Shown piece after piece: positions 9,294 through 17,587 of a stretch of DNA of 64,000 nucleotides (position 1 is its first letter; every line of letters starts with the position of its first letter). A program made the position numbers and the translations under genes. Below the pieces are notes generated by a model. That model worked only from the letters and a program-made list of their open reading frames with translations. It had not been told where the DNA came from and did not search any database. Origin of the DNA: Streptomyces sp. SID13726 (GTDB lineage: Bacteria > Actinomycetota > Actinomycetes > Streptomycetales > Streptomycetaceae); the NCBI RefSeq assembly GCF_010548375.1, contig NZ_JAAGLY010000002.1, positions 558,001-622,000 on the forward strand, read 5' to 3'.

Positions 9294-10594
9294 GCCGCGT
9301 CTCCCGTCAGGTGGGGGTACAGGGGGAAGGCGGCGGCGAGCTTCTCGACCCGGGCGCGCAGTTCGTCGTCGGGCTGTTCGCCCTTCAGGGTCTCGGCGAT
9401 GATGTCGGCGACCTCGCGGAACTCGACCTCGCCGAAGCCGCGGGTGGCCAGGGCGGGCGTGCCGATGCGCAGTCCCGAGGAGATCATCGGCGGGCGCGGG
9501 TCGAAGGGCACCGCGTTGCGGTTGACGGTGATGCCGATGCGGTGCAGCCGGTCCTCGGCCTGCTTCCCGTCGAGGTCGGAGTTCCTCAAGTCGACGAGGA
9601 CCAGGTGGACTTCGGTGCCGCCGGTCAGGACGGTGATCCCGGTCTCGGCCACGTCGTCGGAGAGCAGCCGGCCGGCCAGGATCTTCGCGCCCCGCAGCGT
9701 GCGCCGCTGACGCTCCTTGAACTCCTCGCTCGCCGCCACCTTGAAGGCCACCGCCTTCGCCGCGATGACATGCTCCAACGGGCCGCCCTGCTGGCCGGGG
9801 AAGACCGCCGAGTTGATCTTCTTGGCGAGGTCGGCGCGGCTCAGGACGACTCCGCCGCGTGGGCCGCCGAGGGTCTTGTGGGTGGTGGTCGTGACCACGT
9901 CGGCGTACGGCACCGGGCTCGGGTGCAGGCCCGCGGCGACCAGTCCGGCGAAGTGCGCCATGTCCACCATCAGGTACGCGCCCACCGCGTCGGCGATCCG
10001 CCGGAACTCGGCGAAGTCTAGCCGCCGGGGGTAGGCCGACCAGCCGGCGACGATCATCTTGGGCCGGTGCGCGAGGGCCAGTTGCTCGACCTCGTCCATG
10101 TCGACGCGCAGGTCGGACTCGCGCACGTGGTATGGCACCACGTCGTACAGCTTGCCGGAGTAGTTGAGGCGCATGCCGTGGGTCAGATGGCCGCCGTGCG
10201 CCAGGTCGAGGCCGAGGATGGTGTCACCGGGCTTCAACAGGGCGAACATCGCCGCCGCGTTGGCCTGGGCGCCGGAGTGGGGCTGCACGTTGGCGGCCTC
10301 GGCGCCGAACAGCTCCTTCACCCTCTCGATCGCCAACTGCTCCACGACGTCCACGTGTTCGCAGCCGCCGTAGTAGCGGCGGCCGGGGTAGCCCTCGGCG
10401 TACTTGTTGGTCAGGACCGAGCCCTGGGCCTCCATGACGGCGGCCGGGGCGAAGTTCTCCGAGGCGATCATCTCGAGGGTGGACTGCTGGCGGTGCAGCT
10501 CGGCCTCCACCGCGGTGGCGACGTCCGGGTCGAGTTCGCTGAGCGGGAGGGAGAGGGGGGAGGTGAGCGTGGTGAGCGACGGGTTCGTTGCCAT
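9290..10594 (-). CDS. glyA: Serine hydroxymethyltransferase
   Basis: A 434-residue PLP enzyme that interconverts glycine plus 5,10-methylene-THF with serine plus THF. Those are the two products of sarcosine oxidase, so the operon should drain them into serine. The PLP lysine lies in [20 protein letters not shown]. Other SHMT blocks are [27 protein letters not shown] (split across residues 45-72) and [19 protein letters not shown]. It is the first gene of the sox operon. The serine dehydratase (sdaA) and purU genes often found with such operons are not present here. The promoter region holds the palindrome at 10629-10640. Confidence 0.96.
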   Translation of the reverse strand: MATNPSLTTLTSPLSLPLSELDPDVATAVEAELHRQQSTLEMIASENFAPAAVMEAQGSVLTNKYAEGYPGRRYYGGCEHVDVVEQLAIERVKELFGAEAANVQPHSGAQANAAAMFALLKPGDTILGLDLAHGGHLTHGMRLNYSGKLYDVVPYHVRESDLRVDMDEVEQLALAHRPKMIVAGWSAYPRRLDFAEFRRIADAVGAYLMVDMAHFAGLVAAGLHPSPVPYADVVTTTTHKTLGGPRGGVVLSRADLAKKINSAVFPGQQGGPLEHVIAAKAVAFKVAASEEFKERQRRTLRGAKILAGRLLSDDVAETGITVLTGGTEVHLVLVDLRNSDLDGKQAEDRLHRIGITVNRNAVPFDPRPPMISSGLRIGTPALATRGFGEVEFREVADIIAETLKGEQPDDELRARVEKLAAAFPLYPHLTGDAA

Positions 10595-10628
10595 CTGTGC
10601 ACCATCCTGGGAGCCAACTAAAGAGCAA

Positions 10629-10640
10629 CTGATATATCAG
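10629..10640. promoter_or_regulatory. Perfect palindrome CTGATATATCAG between glyA and the GntR gene
   Basis: CTGATATATCAG is a perfect 12-base palindrome, very AT-rich against the background. It lies 35 bases upstream of glyA and 50 bases upstream of the divergent GntR/FCD gene. GntR/FCD regulators commonly bind short AT-rich palindromes of this size, so this is the best candidate operator for both directions. Confidence 0.6.
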
Positions 10641-10689
10641 CCTGTGCGGTAAGGTATGGGAGCTCGCCGAACAGGTCAAGGGGGCATCC

Positions 10690-11349
10690 ATGCAGCAGGT
10701 CGCGACCGAGATCGAGGAGCTGTCGCTCGCGGAGCGCGCCTATCGCGCCATCCGTGACCGGCTCGTCATGCTCGAGATCCGCCCGGGTGCGCCGATCAAC
10801 GAGGAGCAGCTGGGCCAGTCCCTCGGCGTGGGGCGCACCCCGGTGCGCGAGGCGCTCAAGCGGCTCCAGTACGAGCGGCTGATCACGACGTATCCCCGGC
10901 GCGGCACCTTCGCCACCGACGTCAACATCACCGACCTGGCCCATATCTCCGAGGTGCGCCTGGAGTTGGAGCCGCTGGCCGCCGCCCAGGCCGCGCGGCG
11001 GGCCACGGCGGCGGACCGGGCCACGCTGTCCGCGCTGCGACGGGAGCTGGCGGGCGCGGACTCCTGCCGCCAGGACGCCGGCGAGCTGATGCACCTGGAC
11101 CTCCAGGTCCACCGGGCCGTCTACGCCGCCGCGCACAACCCGTACCTGGAGGACACCCTCGTCCGCCACGACAACCTCGCCACCCGCATCTGGTGCCTGT
11201 TCATCGACCGGCTGCCGGACATGGCAGGGCATGTCGAGGAGCACGGGGGCCTGATCGACGCGATCGTCAGGGGTGAGCCGGAGAAGGCGGCGCGGCTGGC
11301 CCGGGGGCATGTCGAGGGGTTCGAGCGGGCGATTCGGGCGGCGATCTGA
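10690..11349 (+). CDS. GntR/FCD-family regulator, probable controller of the sox operon
   Basis: A 219-residue transcription factor. The N-terminal winged helix-turn-helix spans about residues 10-75, with LGQSLGVGRTPVREALKRLQ as the recognition part and RRGTFATDV as the wing. The remaining 140 residues form an all-helical FCD effector domain. It contains MHLDLQVHRAVYAAA, which supplies the Asp and His of the usual metal site, and a later HVEGFERAIR end. The ligand may be a sarcosine-pathway metabolite, inferred only from position. It is divergent from glyA, and its coding end runs directly into the minisatellite. Confidence 0.9.
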   Translation: MQQVATEIEELSLAERAYRAIRDRLVMLEIRPGAPINEEQLGQSLGVGRTPVREALKRLQYERLITTYPRRGTFATDVNITDLAHISEVRLELEPLAAAQAARRATAADRATLSALRRELAGADSCRQDAGELMHLDLQVHRAVYAAAHNPYLEDTLVRHDNLATRIWCLFIDRLPDMAGHVEEHGGLIDAIVRGEPEKAARLARGHVEGFERAIRAAI

Positions 11350-11620
11350 GGCGGGCGTTGCGCGGGGCTGTCTGAGGGGGCCGTTGCGCGGGGGCGTCTG
11401 AAGCGGGGGCGTTGCGGGGAGGCGTCTCAGGCGGGGCCGTTGCGCGGGGCCGTCTCAAGCGTGGGCCGTTGCGCGGGGCGGTCTGAAGCAGGGGCGTTGT
11501 GGGGGGCGTCTCAAGCGAGGGCGTCACGCAGGGCCGTCTCAAGCGGGAGCCGGTACGCGGGGCTGTCCGCAGCGGGCGGTACAGCGGGACCGTCTCACTC
11601 GGCCGCTGTGCGGCACCCTC
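11348..11620. repeat. Minisatellite of about nine 26-29 bp imperfect units
   Basis: The non-coding stretch after the GntR stop is almost entirely tandem repeat. Units follow the pattern GGGCGTTGCGCGGGGCCGTC, joined by TCAAGCG, TGAAGCG or TGAGGGG. At least nine copies run from the stop codon itself (the TGA forms part of unit 1) to about 11600, and the last ones decay. There are no spacers, so it is not CRISPR. I see no gene between 11350 and 11657. Confidence 0.8.
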
Positions 11621-11657
11621 GGACGCGGGCCGTCCGAGCCCCGTCACGCACCACCCG

Positions 11658-13484
11658 TCAGTGCCCGGCACTCCGCAGATCGTCCCGGTGCATTCGCGGC
11701 CTGCCCGCCAGCGTCGCCCACAGATGCGGGGCCACGTCGTCCTCCGGGAGCTGGGCGATCATGTAGCGCACGCAGCGCTCGATCTTGACCCGCCACAGCC
11801 GGGCCGCCTCGTTGCCGTCGGCGGCGAGCAGCGCGTCGTGGACGGCGGCGTCCTCGTTGGTGATGGTGTCGAACGCCTGGCTGTAGTCCATGTCGAGCAC
11901 GGTGACGAACATCCGCAGCCGGGCCGTGAGGCGTTCGAAGGTGCCGGCCGCCTGCGGGAGGTCCGCGGTGCGGGCGAGGGCGTCCTGGTACCACAGGTCG
12001 ACCTCGCGGATGCGGGCGTGGTCCTTGTCCCGGGCCGCCGCGCGGACCTCGGCGAGGGCGGCCGTGGCCTGGGCGAGGTTGTCGGGGCCCAGCATGGCGA
12101 CCCGGCGGATGAGCAGCGCGCCGAGGCTCGCGCGCAGGGCGTAGAGGTCGAGGACGTCCTTCACCGTGATCGCCGGGACGGCGGTCGCTCCGCCCGGGAG
12201 CAGTTCGAGCAAGCCCTCCTCGGCCAGCGCGTGCAGTCCCGCACGGACCCCCCGTCGTGACAGGTCGAACCGGGCCGCGAGCGGCGCTTCCCGGACGCGG
12301 TCGCCGGGCCGGTAACCACCCGCGAGGACGGCTTCGCGCAGCCTGCCCACGACCGGGTCGGTGGTGACGGGGGCGCCCGGCGGAGCGTCGGGAAAGGAGC
12401 CGCGCTCCCCCGTGGGACCTCCGGGTGCGCGCGCCTCCGGAGCATTCGAGTCGTTACCGGGGCCGCAGATGGCCGGGACGTCGTAGCGCGGGCGCGGTGC
12501 GGCGATCCGGGTGAAGGGGGCCGCCGAGGCGGTCCAGGTCGTGGACCAGGTCAGCAGCGCGTCACGGAGGCGGGGGACGTCCGGCGCGGCCTCCCGGCTG
12601 AGCCGGCTGTCGGCGGCGAGCAGGCGCTGTGTCTCGTCGGTCCACTCCGCCGCGCCCGGAGCGAGGTGCCAGCGCGGGCGCGTGTGCGGGGCCGCGTCCG
12701 GTGCGGTGAGGGCGTCGCGGATCTCCGCGGGCACCCCGTGCGCCAGCAGGTGGACGACTCCCCCGGTCGCCGCCCGCACCCGGTCGAGGAACGCGCGCAG
12801 GGCGGAGTGGTCCGTCCACGGCGTGTCCGGCCGGCCCCGCAGCACCGCGAAGGCGCAGGCCACGGCCAGGACATGGGGTGCCTCCCGGTCCTGCCCGAAC
12901 AGCCGGCCCACGGCGGTGGCGGCGGGGTTGCGCACCGGCCTGCCGCCCGCCGGTGCCGTCACGGCGAGCACGCACACCGGCGGGGCGAGGAACAGGCCGA
13001 CGACCTCCTCGGCGTGGTCCGGCAGCGACCACGCCCGGCGCGGTCCGGCCGCCGCGCGCACCCCGGGCCGTACCCGGTAGGTCCGCCCGATGCGGTTCAC
13101 CGTGCTCTGGCTCAGGCCGGTCTCCGCCGCCATGGAGCGGGTCGACCAGGACTGCCGGGCGCCCGGCGGCGCCGGGGTGAGGGTGCGGACGAGGACGTGC
13201 GCCACGGTGTCGTCGTCGGCCGTGGGAGGCCGCCCGGAGCGGGGCTGCTCGTCCAGTCCCGCCAGCCGCTCGGCGTGGAAGCGGGCGCGCCACTTGCCGA
13301 CCATGTCCCGGGAGACGCCGAGGCGCCCGGCGACGGCGGTGTTGGTCGGCTCGTCCTCGCAGGCCAGGACGATCCGTGCGCGCAGGGCCCGGGCCTGGGA
13401 GCAGGTGCGGCTGCGGGTCCACGCGAGCAGCGTGGCGCGTTCCTCCTCGGTGAGGAGCACGGTGTCACGGGGGCGGCCGGCCAT
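11658..13484 (-). CDS. Transposase-derived regulator: IS630-like domain fused to GntR/FCD
   Basis: A single 608-residue open frame in two parts. Residues 1-330 align by eye with an IS630-family transposase: paired HTH region (VAGRLGVSRDMVGKWRARFH, then MAAETGLSQSTVNRIGRTY), a DDE-domain remnant, and the terminal LLTWSTTWTASAAPFTRIA. The catalytic acids look lost. The first-Asp position reads VLAVTAPAG (about 172-180), the second VHLLAHGVPAE (244-254), and the third region is APGAAEWTDETQRLL. Residues about 335-372 form a Gly/Pro-rich linker. Residues 376-600 are a GntR winged helix (RLREAVLAGGYRPGDRVREA) plus an FCD domain whose usual metal-binding histidines are mostly absent. ATG 13484 is preceded by the palindrome at 13504. 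It diverges from the MFS-led operon. No frameshift separates the parts, and coding bias is normal throughout. Confidence 0.8.
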   Translation of the reverse strand: MAGRPRDTVLLTEEERATLLAWTRSRTCSQARALRARIVLACEDEPTNTAVAGRLGVSRDMVGKWRARFHAERLAGLDEQPRSGRPPTADDDTVAHVLVRTLTPAPPGARQSWSTRSMAAETGLSQSTVNRIGRTYRVRPGVRAAAGPRRAWSLPDHAEEVVGLFLAPPVCVLAVTAPAGGRPVRNPAATAVGRLFGQDREAPHVLAVACAFAVLRGRPDTPWTDHSALRAFLDRVRAATGGVVHLLAHGVPAEIRDALTAPDAAPHTRPRWHLAPGAAEWTDETQRLLAADSRLSREAAPDVPRLRDALLTWSTTWTASAAPFTRIAAPRPRYDVPAICGPGNDSNAPEARAPGGPTGERGSFPDAPPGAPVTTDPVVGRLREAVLAGGYRPGDRVREAPLAARFDLSRRGVRAGLHALAEEGLLELLPGGATAVPAITVKDVLDLYALRASLGALLIRRVAMLGPDNLAQATAALAEVRAAARDKDHARIREVDLWYQDALARTADLPQAAGTFERLTARLRMFVTVLDMDYSQAFDTITNEDAAVHDALLAADGNEAARLWRVKIERCVRYMIAQLPEDDVAPHLWATLAGRPRMHRDDLRSAGH

Positions 13485-13503
13485 GGCGGCAACCGTAGCC
13501 GAA

Positions 13504-13518
13504 CTTCCGACTCGGAAG
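13504..13518. promoter_or_regulatory. Palindrome CTTCCGACTCGGAAG upstream of the fusion regulator
   Basis: CTTCCGA-C-TCGGAAG is a perfect 15-base palindrome 20 bases upstream of the ATG of the transposase-derived regulator. It lies within the 276-base divergent promoter region shared with the MFS operon. The position suits an autoregulatory operator. Confidence 0.5.
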
Positions 13519-13760
13519 CACCCCTGCGGCCGGGGCCGGGCCGGGGCCATTGTTGGCCGCTCCCGGCCTTCACATACTTCGTTGCCATCCGGCGGCCACG
13601 CTGCCGGCGTCCCCCGGAAACCGCGAGTTCTTCTCCTGCCCGACCGAGCCGACCGCGCTCGGCGCGCACCGCTCGCGACCTGGAAACCGCACATCAAACC
13701 CCGATCTGGCCCGGCCCACTCCCGCACGGGAAGGCCCGGGAACCGCTCCCGGAGGCTGTG

Positions 13761-15137
13761 ATGACCGAAGCCGCAGGAAACAAACTGGATGACGCGCCCC
13801 TGTCGCGCTTCCACAAGAAACTGGCGCTCTACTCCTCCGGAGGCCCGTTCCTGGACGGATACGTCCTGAGCATCATCGGTGTCGCCATGGTGCAGATCTC
13901 GCCGCAGCTCAACCTCTCCGACTCCGCCGAGGGCCTGATCGGCGCGTCCGCGCTCATCGGCATCTTCCTGGGCGCGTTCACCGGCGGCTGGCTGACCGAC
14001 CGGTTCGGCCGACAACTCCTCTACACCATCGACCTGATCGCCATCATCGTCTGCTCGGTCGCGCAGTTCTGGGCCACCGACCCGGTGTGGCTGTTCGTCC
14101 TGCGGCTGCTGATCGGCATGGCGGTCGGCGCGGACTATCCCATCGCCACCTCGCTGCTGGCCGAGTTCACCCCGCGCCGCTACCGGGGCCCGCTCCTGGG
14201 CGGTCTGGTCGTCATGTGGTTCGTCGGCGCCGCGGTGGCGTACATCGTCGGCGAGATCCTGCTCCAGACCGGCGACGACGCCTGGCGCTGGATGCTCGCC
14301 AGCGCCACGCTGCCCGCCGTGGTCATCGTGCTGCTACGGCACGGCACCCCCGAGTCCCCGCGCTGGCTGGCCAACAAGGGCCGCACCGAGGAGGCGAACG
14401 CCGTCCTCAAGCAGGTCTACGGCCCCGGAGTGACGATCGCCGACATGCCGGACGAGGCGGAGGAGCGCGAGAACGTCGACATCAAGGCGATCCTGCGTTC
14501 CGGCTACGGCGGCCGGATGCTCTACATCACCGTCTTCTGGACCTGTTCCATCGTCCCGCTCTTCGCCATCTACGCCTTCGGGCCGAAGATCCTGGACGCG
14601 CTGAAGCTGGAGGGCGGGCTCGCCAACATCGGCGAGGCGATGATCACCGTCATGTTCCTGATCGGCTGTGTGATCGCGCTGCTCGGCGTGAACCGCATGG
14701 GCCGACGCCCGCTGGTCATCCACAGCTTCCTCTGGTCGGGTCTGGCCCTGCTGCTGCTCGGCGTCTTCCCCGACGCGCCCTCGGGCGTGATCATGACCCT
14801 GTTCGCCCTGTACGCGGTCATCATCGGCGGCACCCAGATCCTCCAGTGGATCTACCCGAACGAGCTGTTCCCGACCGAGGTGCGCGGCTCCGCCGTCGGT
14901 CTCGCCTCCTCGGCCAGCCGGATCGGCGCGGCCGTCGGTACCTATCTCGTCCCCATGGCCCTGACCGGCTGGGGCGTCGGCGGCACCATGCTCGCGGCCG
15001 CCGCCATCAGCCTGCTCGGCGCCGTCGTCTCGGTCTTCTGGGCCCCCGAGACCCGGGGCATGGCCCTGCACGAGGCCGCCGCGCTGACTCCCCGGCCGGT
15101 GCGGCCGGAGCCGACCGGCCGCCCCGCGAGCGTCTGA
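13761..15137 (+). CDS. Sugar-porter-like MFS transporter
   Basis: A 458-residue transporter with twelve predicted helices. Sugar-porter motifs are present: GGWLTDRFGRQLLYTIDL between helices 2 and 3, LLAEFTPRRYRG after helix 4, GTPESPRWLANKGR ahead of the central loop, and the counterpart NRMGRRPLVIHS in the second half. YPNELFPTEVRGSAVGLAS completes the family pattern. This branch also moves aromatic acids and amino-acid-like compounds, so sugar is not certain. GGAGG at 13751 fixes ATG 13761. It is the first gene of a four-gene operon and diverges from the fusion regulator. A strong hairpin follows its stop. Confidence 0.9.
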   Translation: MTEAAGNKLDDAPLSRFHKKLALYSSGGPFLDGYVLSIIGVAMVQISPQLNLSDSAEGLIGASALIGIFLGAFTGGWLTDRFGRQLLYTIDLIAIIVCSVAQFWATDPVWLFVLRLLIGMAVGADYPIATSLLAEFTPRRYRGPLLGGLVVMWFVGAAVAYIVGEILLQTGDDAWRWMLASATLPAVVIVLLRHGTPESPRWLANKGRTEEANAVLKQVYGPGVTIADMPDEAEERENVDIKAILRSGYGGRMLYITVFWTCSIVPLFAIYAFGPKILDALKLEGGLANIGEAMITVMFLIGCVIALLGVNRMGRRPLVIHSFLWSGLALLLLGVFPDAPSGVIMTLFALYAVIIGGTQILQWIYPNELFPTEVRGSAVGLASSASRIGAAVGTYLVPMALTGWGVGGTMLAAAAISLLGAVVSVFWAPETRGMALHEAAALTPRPVRPEPTGRPASV

Positions 15138-15142
15138 CCGCC

Positions 15143-15175
15143 CGGCCGGGCCCCCGCTGCCGGGGGCCCGGGCCG
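15143..15175. terminator. GC-rich hairpin after the MFS gene
   Basis: GGGCCCCCG and CGGGGGCCC pair perfectly around a four-base loop. CGGCC/GGCCG extends the stem after a bulge. There is no T-run, as is usual in Streptomyces. It starts six bases after the stop codon and may attenuate rather than end transcription into the next three genes. Confidence 0.6.
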
Positions 15176-15257
15176 TCACATCCACCGCGCTGTCCGGGGA
15201 CCGACTGCCGCTCGCAGCGGCCGAGTTCCCCGCCCGTGAACCCGCAGGAGGGCACCG

Positions 15258-16637
15258 ATGAAAGACGTAGTGATCGTGGGAGGCGGTATCGCGGGACTGT
15301 CCGCCGCCTGGCGACTGCGGCACTGGGACACACTCCTGCTGGAGTCGCGGGCCCGGGTCGGCGGCCGTATCCGCTCCGAGCGCAGGGGACCGTACTGGCT
15401 CAACTGGGGCGGACACGTCTACGCCGGCGGGAACTCGGCCACCTCCTGGCTGCTGAACAGCACCGGTGTCGACGCGGTCCCGGTGCCCGGCTCGCTGGCG
15501 GGGCTGTCGATGAACGGCAGGCTGCTGCTGAAGGGCCGGGTGGAGAGCTACCCGTTCCGCATCCCGATGCCGATGTCGGCGCGGGTCGGCATGGTCAGGG
15601 CGGGCGCCAAGGTCGCCGTGCAGGTGGCGCGCTACGCCCGGATCGTGCAGCGGCGCAAGGGCGAGACCGAGGCCCAACGGCAGCAGCGGATCTACGACTT
15701 CATGAACGACCGCTCCTTCAAGGACTTCATCGGCGATCTGCCCGAGGACGCCGAGGCCCTGTTCAAGCCGACGGTGACCCGGTCCGCCGCCGATATCGAC
15801 CAGCTCTCGGCGGGCGCCGGGGTCGGCTACTTCAGCCTGGTCTGGAACATCGGCGGCGGTCTCTCGCAGAGCATCCTCGGCGGCCCCTCCACCCTCACCG
15901 AGTCGATCGCCGCCGCCCTGTCGGACCGGGTGCGGCTCGGGGCGGACGTCGACGAGATCGTCCAGAAGAACGGCTCGGTCGTCGTCCGCTACCGGCAGGA
16001 CGGCGTCGAGAAGGAGGTCGACGCGCGCTGCGTGGTCCTGGCCACGCCCGCGACCGTCAGCCACCGCATCGCCGTCGACCTCGACCGTGACGTCCGCGAG
16101 GCGCTGTCGAAGGTCGTCTACGGCCCCTATGTGAGCGCCGCGTTCCTCAGCGACGAGACCGGGCGCCAGGTCTGGGACGGCGCCTACGCCATCGCCACGC
16201 CGAAGCGGTCCTTCAACGTGGCCCTCAACATGTCGAACGTCGTGCACGGTTACGAGCGTGAGCGCCGGCCCGGCAGCAGCATCATGACGTTCTCGCCGGG
16301 CAGCCTGGCGCGTGAGCTGCTGGAGCACGACGACGACAAGATCCGCCGGATCTACCTGGACGACCTGGACCAGGTGCTGCCCGGCTTCGCCGACCACGTC
16401 GTGGAGGCGGAGGTGCAGCGCTGGCCCACGGGTGCCCCGTACTGCTTCCCCGGCCGCGGCCGGCTCCAGCAGACCCTGACCCGGCGCAGCGGTCGCGTCC
16501 TGCTGGCCGGTGACTACCTCGGCACCCTCTACACCGAGACCGCGATCCAGACCGGACTGTCCGCCGCGCAGGAGGCCCGGAGCCTGCTCGCCACCGAACG
16601 GCAGTCCGCGCACCGCCACTTGACCCCGGCGGACTAG
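15258..16637 (+). CDS. FAD-dependent oxidoreductase, amine oxidase-like
   Basis: A 459-residue flavoprotein. The N-terminus DVVIVGGGIAGLSAAWRL is the FAD ADP-binding loop. It is followed by LLLESRARVGGRIRSER, the GGR motif of the amine oxidase/protoporphyrinogen oxidase/UDP-galactopyranose mutase superfamily. The C-terminal RVLLAGDYLGTLYTETAIQTGLSA is the second FAD contact. The middle substrate domain matches nothing I can name, so the substrate is unknown. AGGAGG precedes ATG 15258. It sits between the transporter and a DHDPS-like lyase in one operon, which suggests oxidation of an imported amine or imino compound as the first catabolic step. Confidence 0.85.
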   Translation: MKDVVIVGGGIAGLSAAWRLRHWDTLLLESRARVGGRIRSERRGPYWLNWGGHVYAGGNSATSWLLNSTGVDAVPVPGSLAGLSMNGRLLLKGRVESYPFRIPMPMSARVGMVRAGAKVAVQVARYARIVQRRKGETEAQRQQRIYDFMNDRSFKDFIGDLPEDAEALFKPTVTRSAADIDQLSAGAGVGYFSLVWNIGGGLSQSILGGPSTLTESIAAALSDRVRLGADVDEIVQKNGSVVVRYRQDGVEKEVDARCVVLATPATVSHRIAVDLDRDVREALSKVVYGPYVSAAFLSDETGRQVWDGAYAIATPKRSFNVALNMSNVVHGYERERRPGSSIMTFSPGSLARELLEHDDDKIRRIYLDDLDQVLPGFADHVVEAEVQRWPTGAPYCFPGRGRLQQTLTRRSGRVLLAGDYLGTLYTETAIQTGLSAAQEARSLLATERQSAHRHLTPAD

Positions 16638-16682
16638 CACCTCCCCCGCCCCTTACTCGGATCGACCTGAGGAGATTCCAGA

Positions 16683-17585
16683 ATGTCGTCACAGCTGAGC
16701 GGTGTCCTGACCGCCCTCGCCACCCCGTTCGCGCCGGACGGGGAGATCGACGAGAAGACACTGCGCCGCCTGGTCGACCGCAGTGTCGACGGCGGGGTCG
16801 ACGGTGTCGTCGCCTGCGGTTCCACCGGTGAGTTCGCCGCGCTGACCGGGGCCGAGCGCCGTCATCTGGTCGAGACGGTCGTCGACCAGACGGCCGGACG
16901 CGTCCCGGTGGTCGCCCAGACCGGAGCGCTGAGCACGAGGGAGGCGGTCGAGCTGTCCCGGCACGCCGAGGCCGCCGGGGCGTCGGTGCTGATGGTGGTG
17001 GCCCCGTACTACGAGCCGCTGACACTCGACGAGACGCTGCGCTATCTGCGGACGGTCGCCGACGCGGTGGAGCTCCCGATCATGCTCTACAACCTGCCCG
17101 GGGCCACCGGCGTCAACCTCGCCCCGGACACCGTGGGGCAGTTGGCCCGCGAGGTCGAGAACATCCGCTACATCAAGGACACCAGCGCCGACATGGCCCA
17201 GGCCGGGCAGCTGATCCACCGGCACGGCGACGTCATCTCGACCTTCGTCGGCTGGGACAGTCTGCTGCTGACCTCGATCGCCGAGGGCGCCGCCGGTGTC
17301 ATGGCGGGCACCGCGAACGTGCTGCCGGCCGAACTCGTCTCGGTCCACCGGGCGTTGGTGTCCGGCGAACTGGACCGGGCCCGGGCCGAGTGGTCCCGGA
17401 TCCATCCGCTGATGGACGCGATCATGTCGGCGCCGTTCATCCAGGCGGTCAAGTCCGCCCTGGACGCGGCCGGACTCCCCGTCGGTGACCCGCGCGAGCC
17501 GCTGGTGGCCCTCGACTCCGACACGGCCGAGCGGATCGCCGCTCTCGTCCGGGCCCTTCCGCGGTCGACCGAGGGGAACCGCTGA
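16683..17585 (+). CDS. Dihydrodipicolinate synthase/N-acetylneuraminate lyase family protein
   Basis: A 300-residue class I aldolase/dehydratase of the DapA superfamily. The Schiff-base lysine is K165 in IRYIKDTSAD, the catalytic tyrosine is Y136 in MLYNLPGATG, and the carboxylate-binding GSTGE is at residues 46-50. It is unlikely to be the housekeeping dapA. It lies in a catabolic operon, two bases before an aldehyde dehydrogenase, and the combination of a DapA-like dehydratase with a semialdehyde dehydrogenase recalls hydroxyproline and sugar-acid pathways. GAGGAG lies upstream of ATG 16683. The exact reaction cannot be assigned. Confidence 0.9.
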   Translation: MSSQLSGVLTALATPFAPDGEIDEKTLRRLVDRSVDGGVDGVVACGSTGEFAALTGAERRHLVETVVDQTAGRVPVVAQTGALSTREAVELSRHAEAAGASVLMVVAPYYEPLTLDETLRYLRTVADAVELPIMLYNLPGATGVNLAPDTVGQLAREVENIRYIKDTSADMAQAGQLIHRHGDVISTFVGWDSLLLTSIAEGAAGVMAGTANVLPAELVSVHRALVSGELDRARAEWSRIHPLMDAIMSAPFIQAVKSALDAAGLPVGDPREPLVALDSDTAERIAALVRALPRSTEGNR

Positions 17586-17587
17586 CC

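Noticed and set aside
11348..11620. Possible CRISPR array
   Set aside because: The units are imperfect, contiguous and of variable length, with no unique spacers and no cas genes nearby.
11658..13484. Intact IS630 insertion sequence
   Set aside because: I found no terminal inverted repeats or TA duplication, the catalytic acids are replaced, and the frame continues into a regulator domain.
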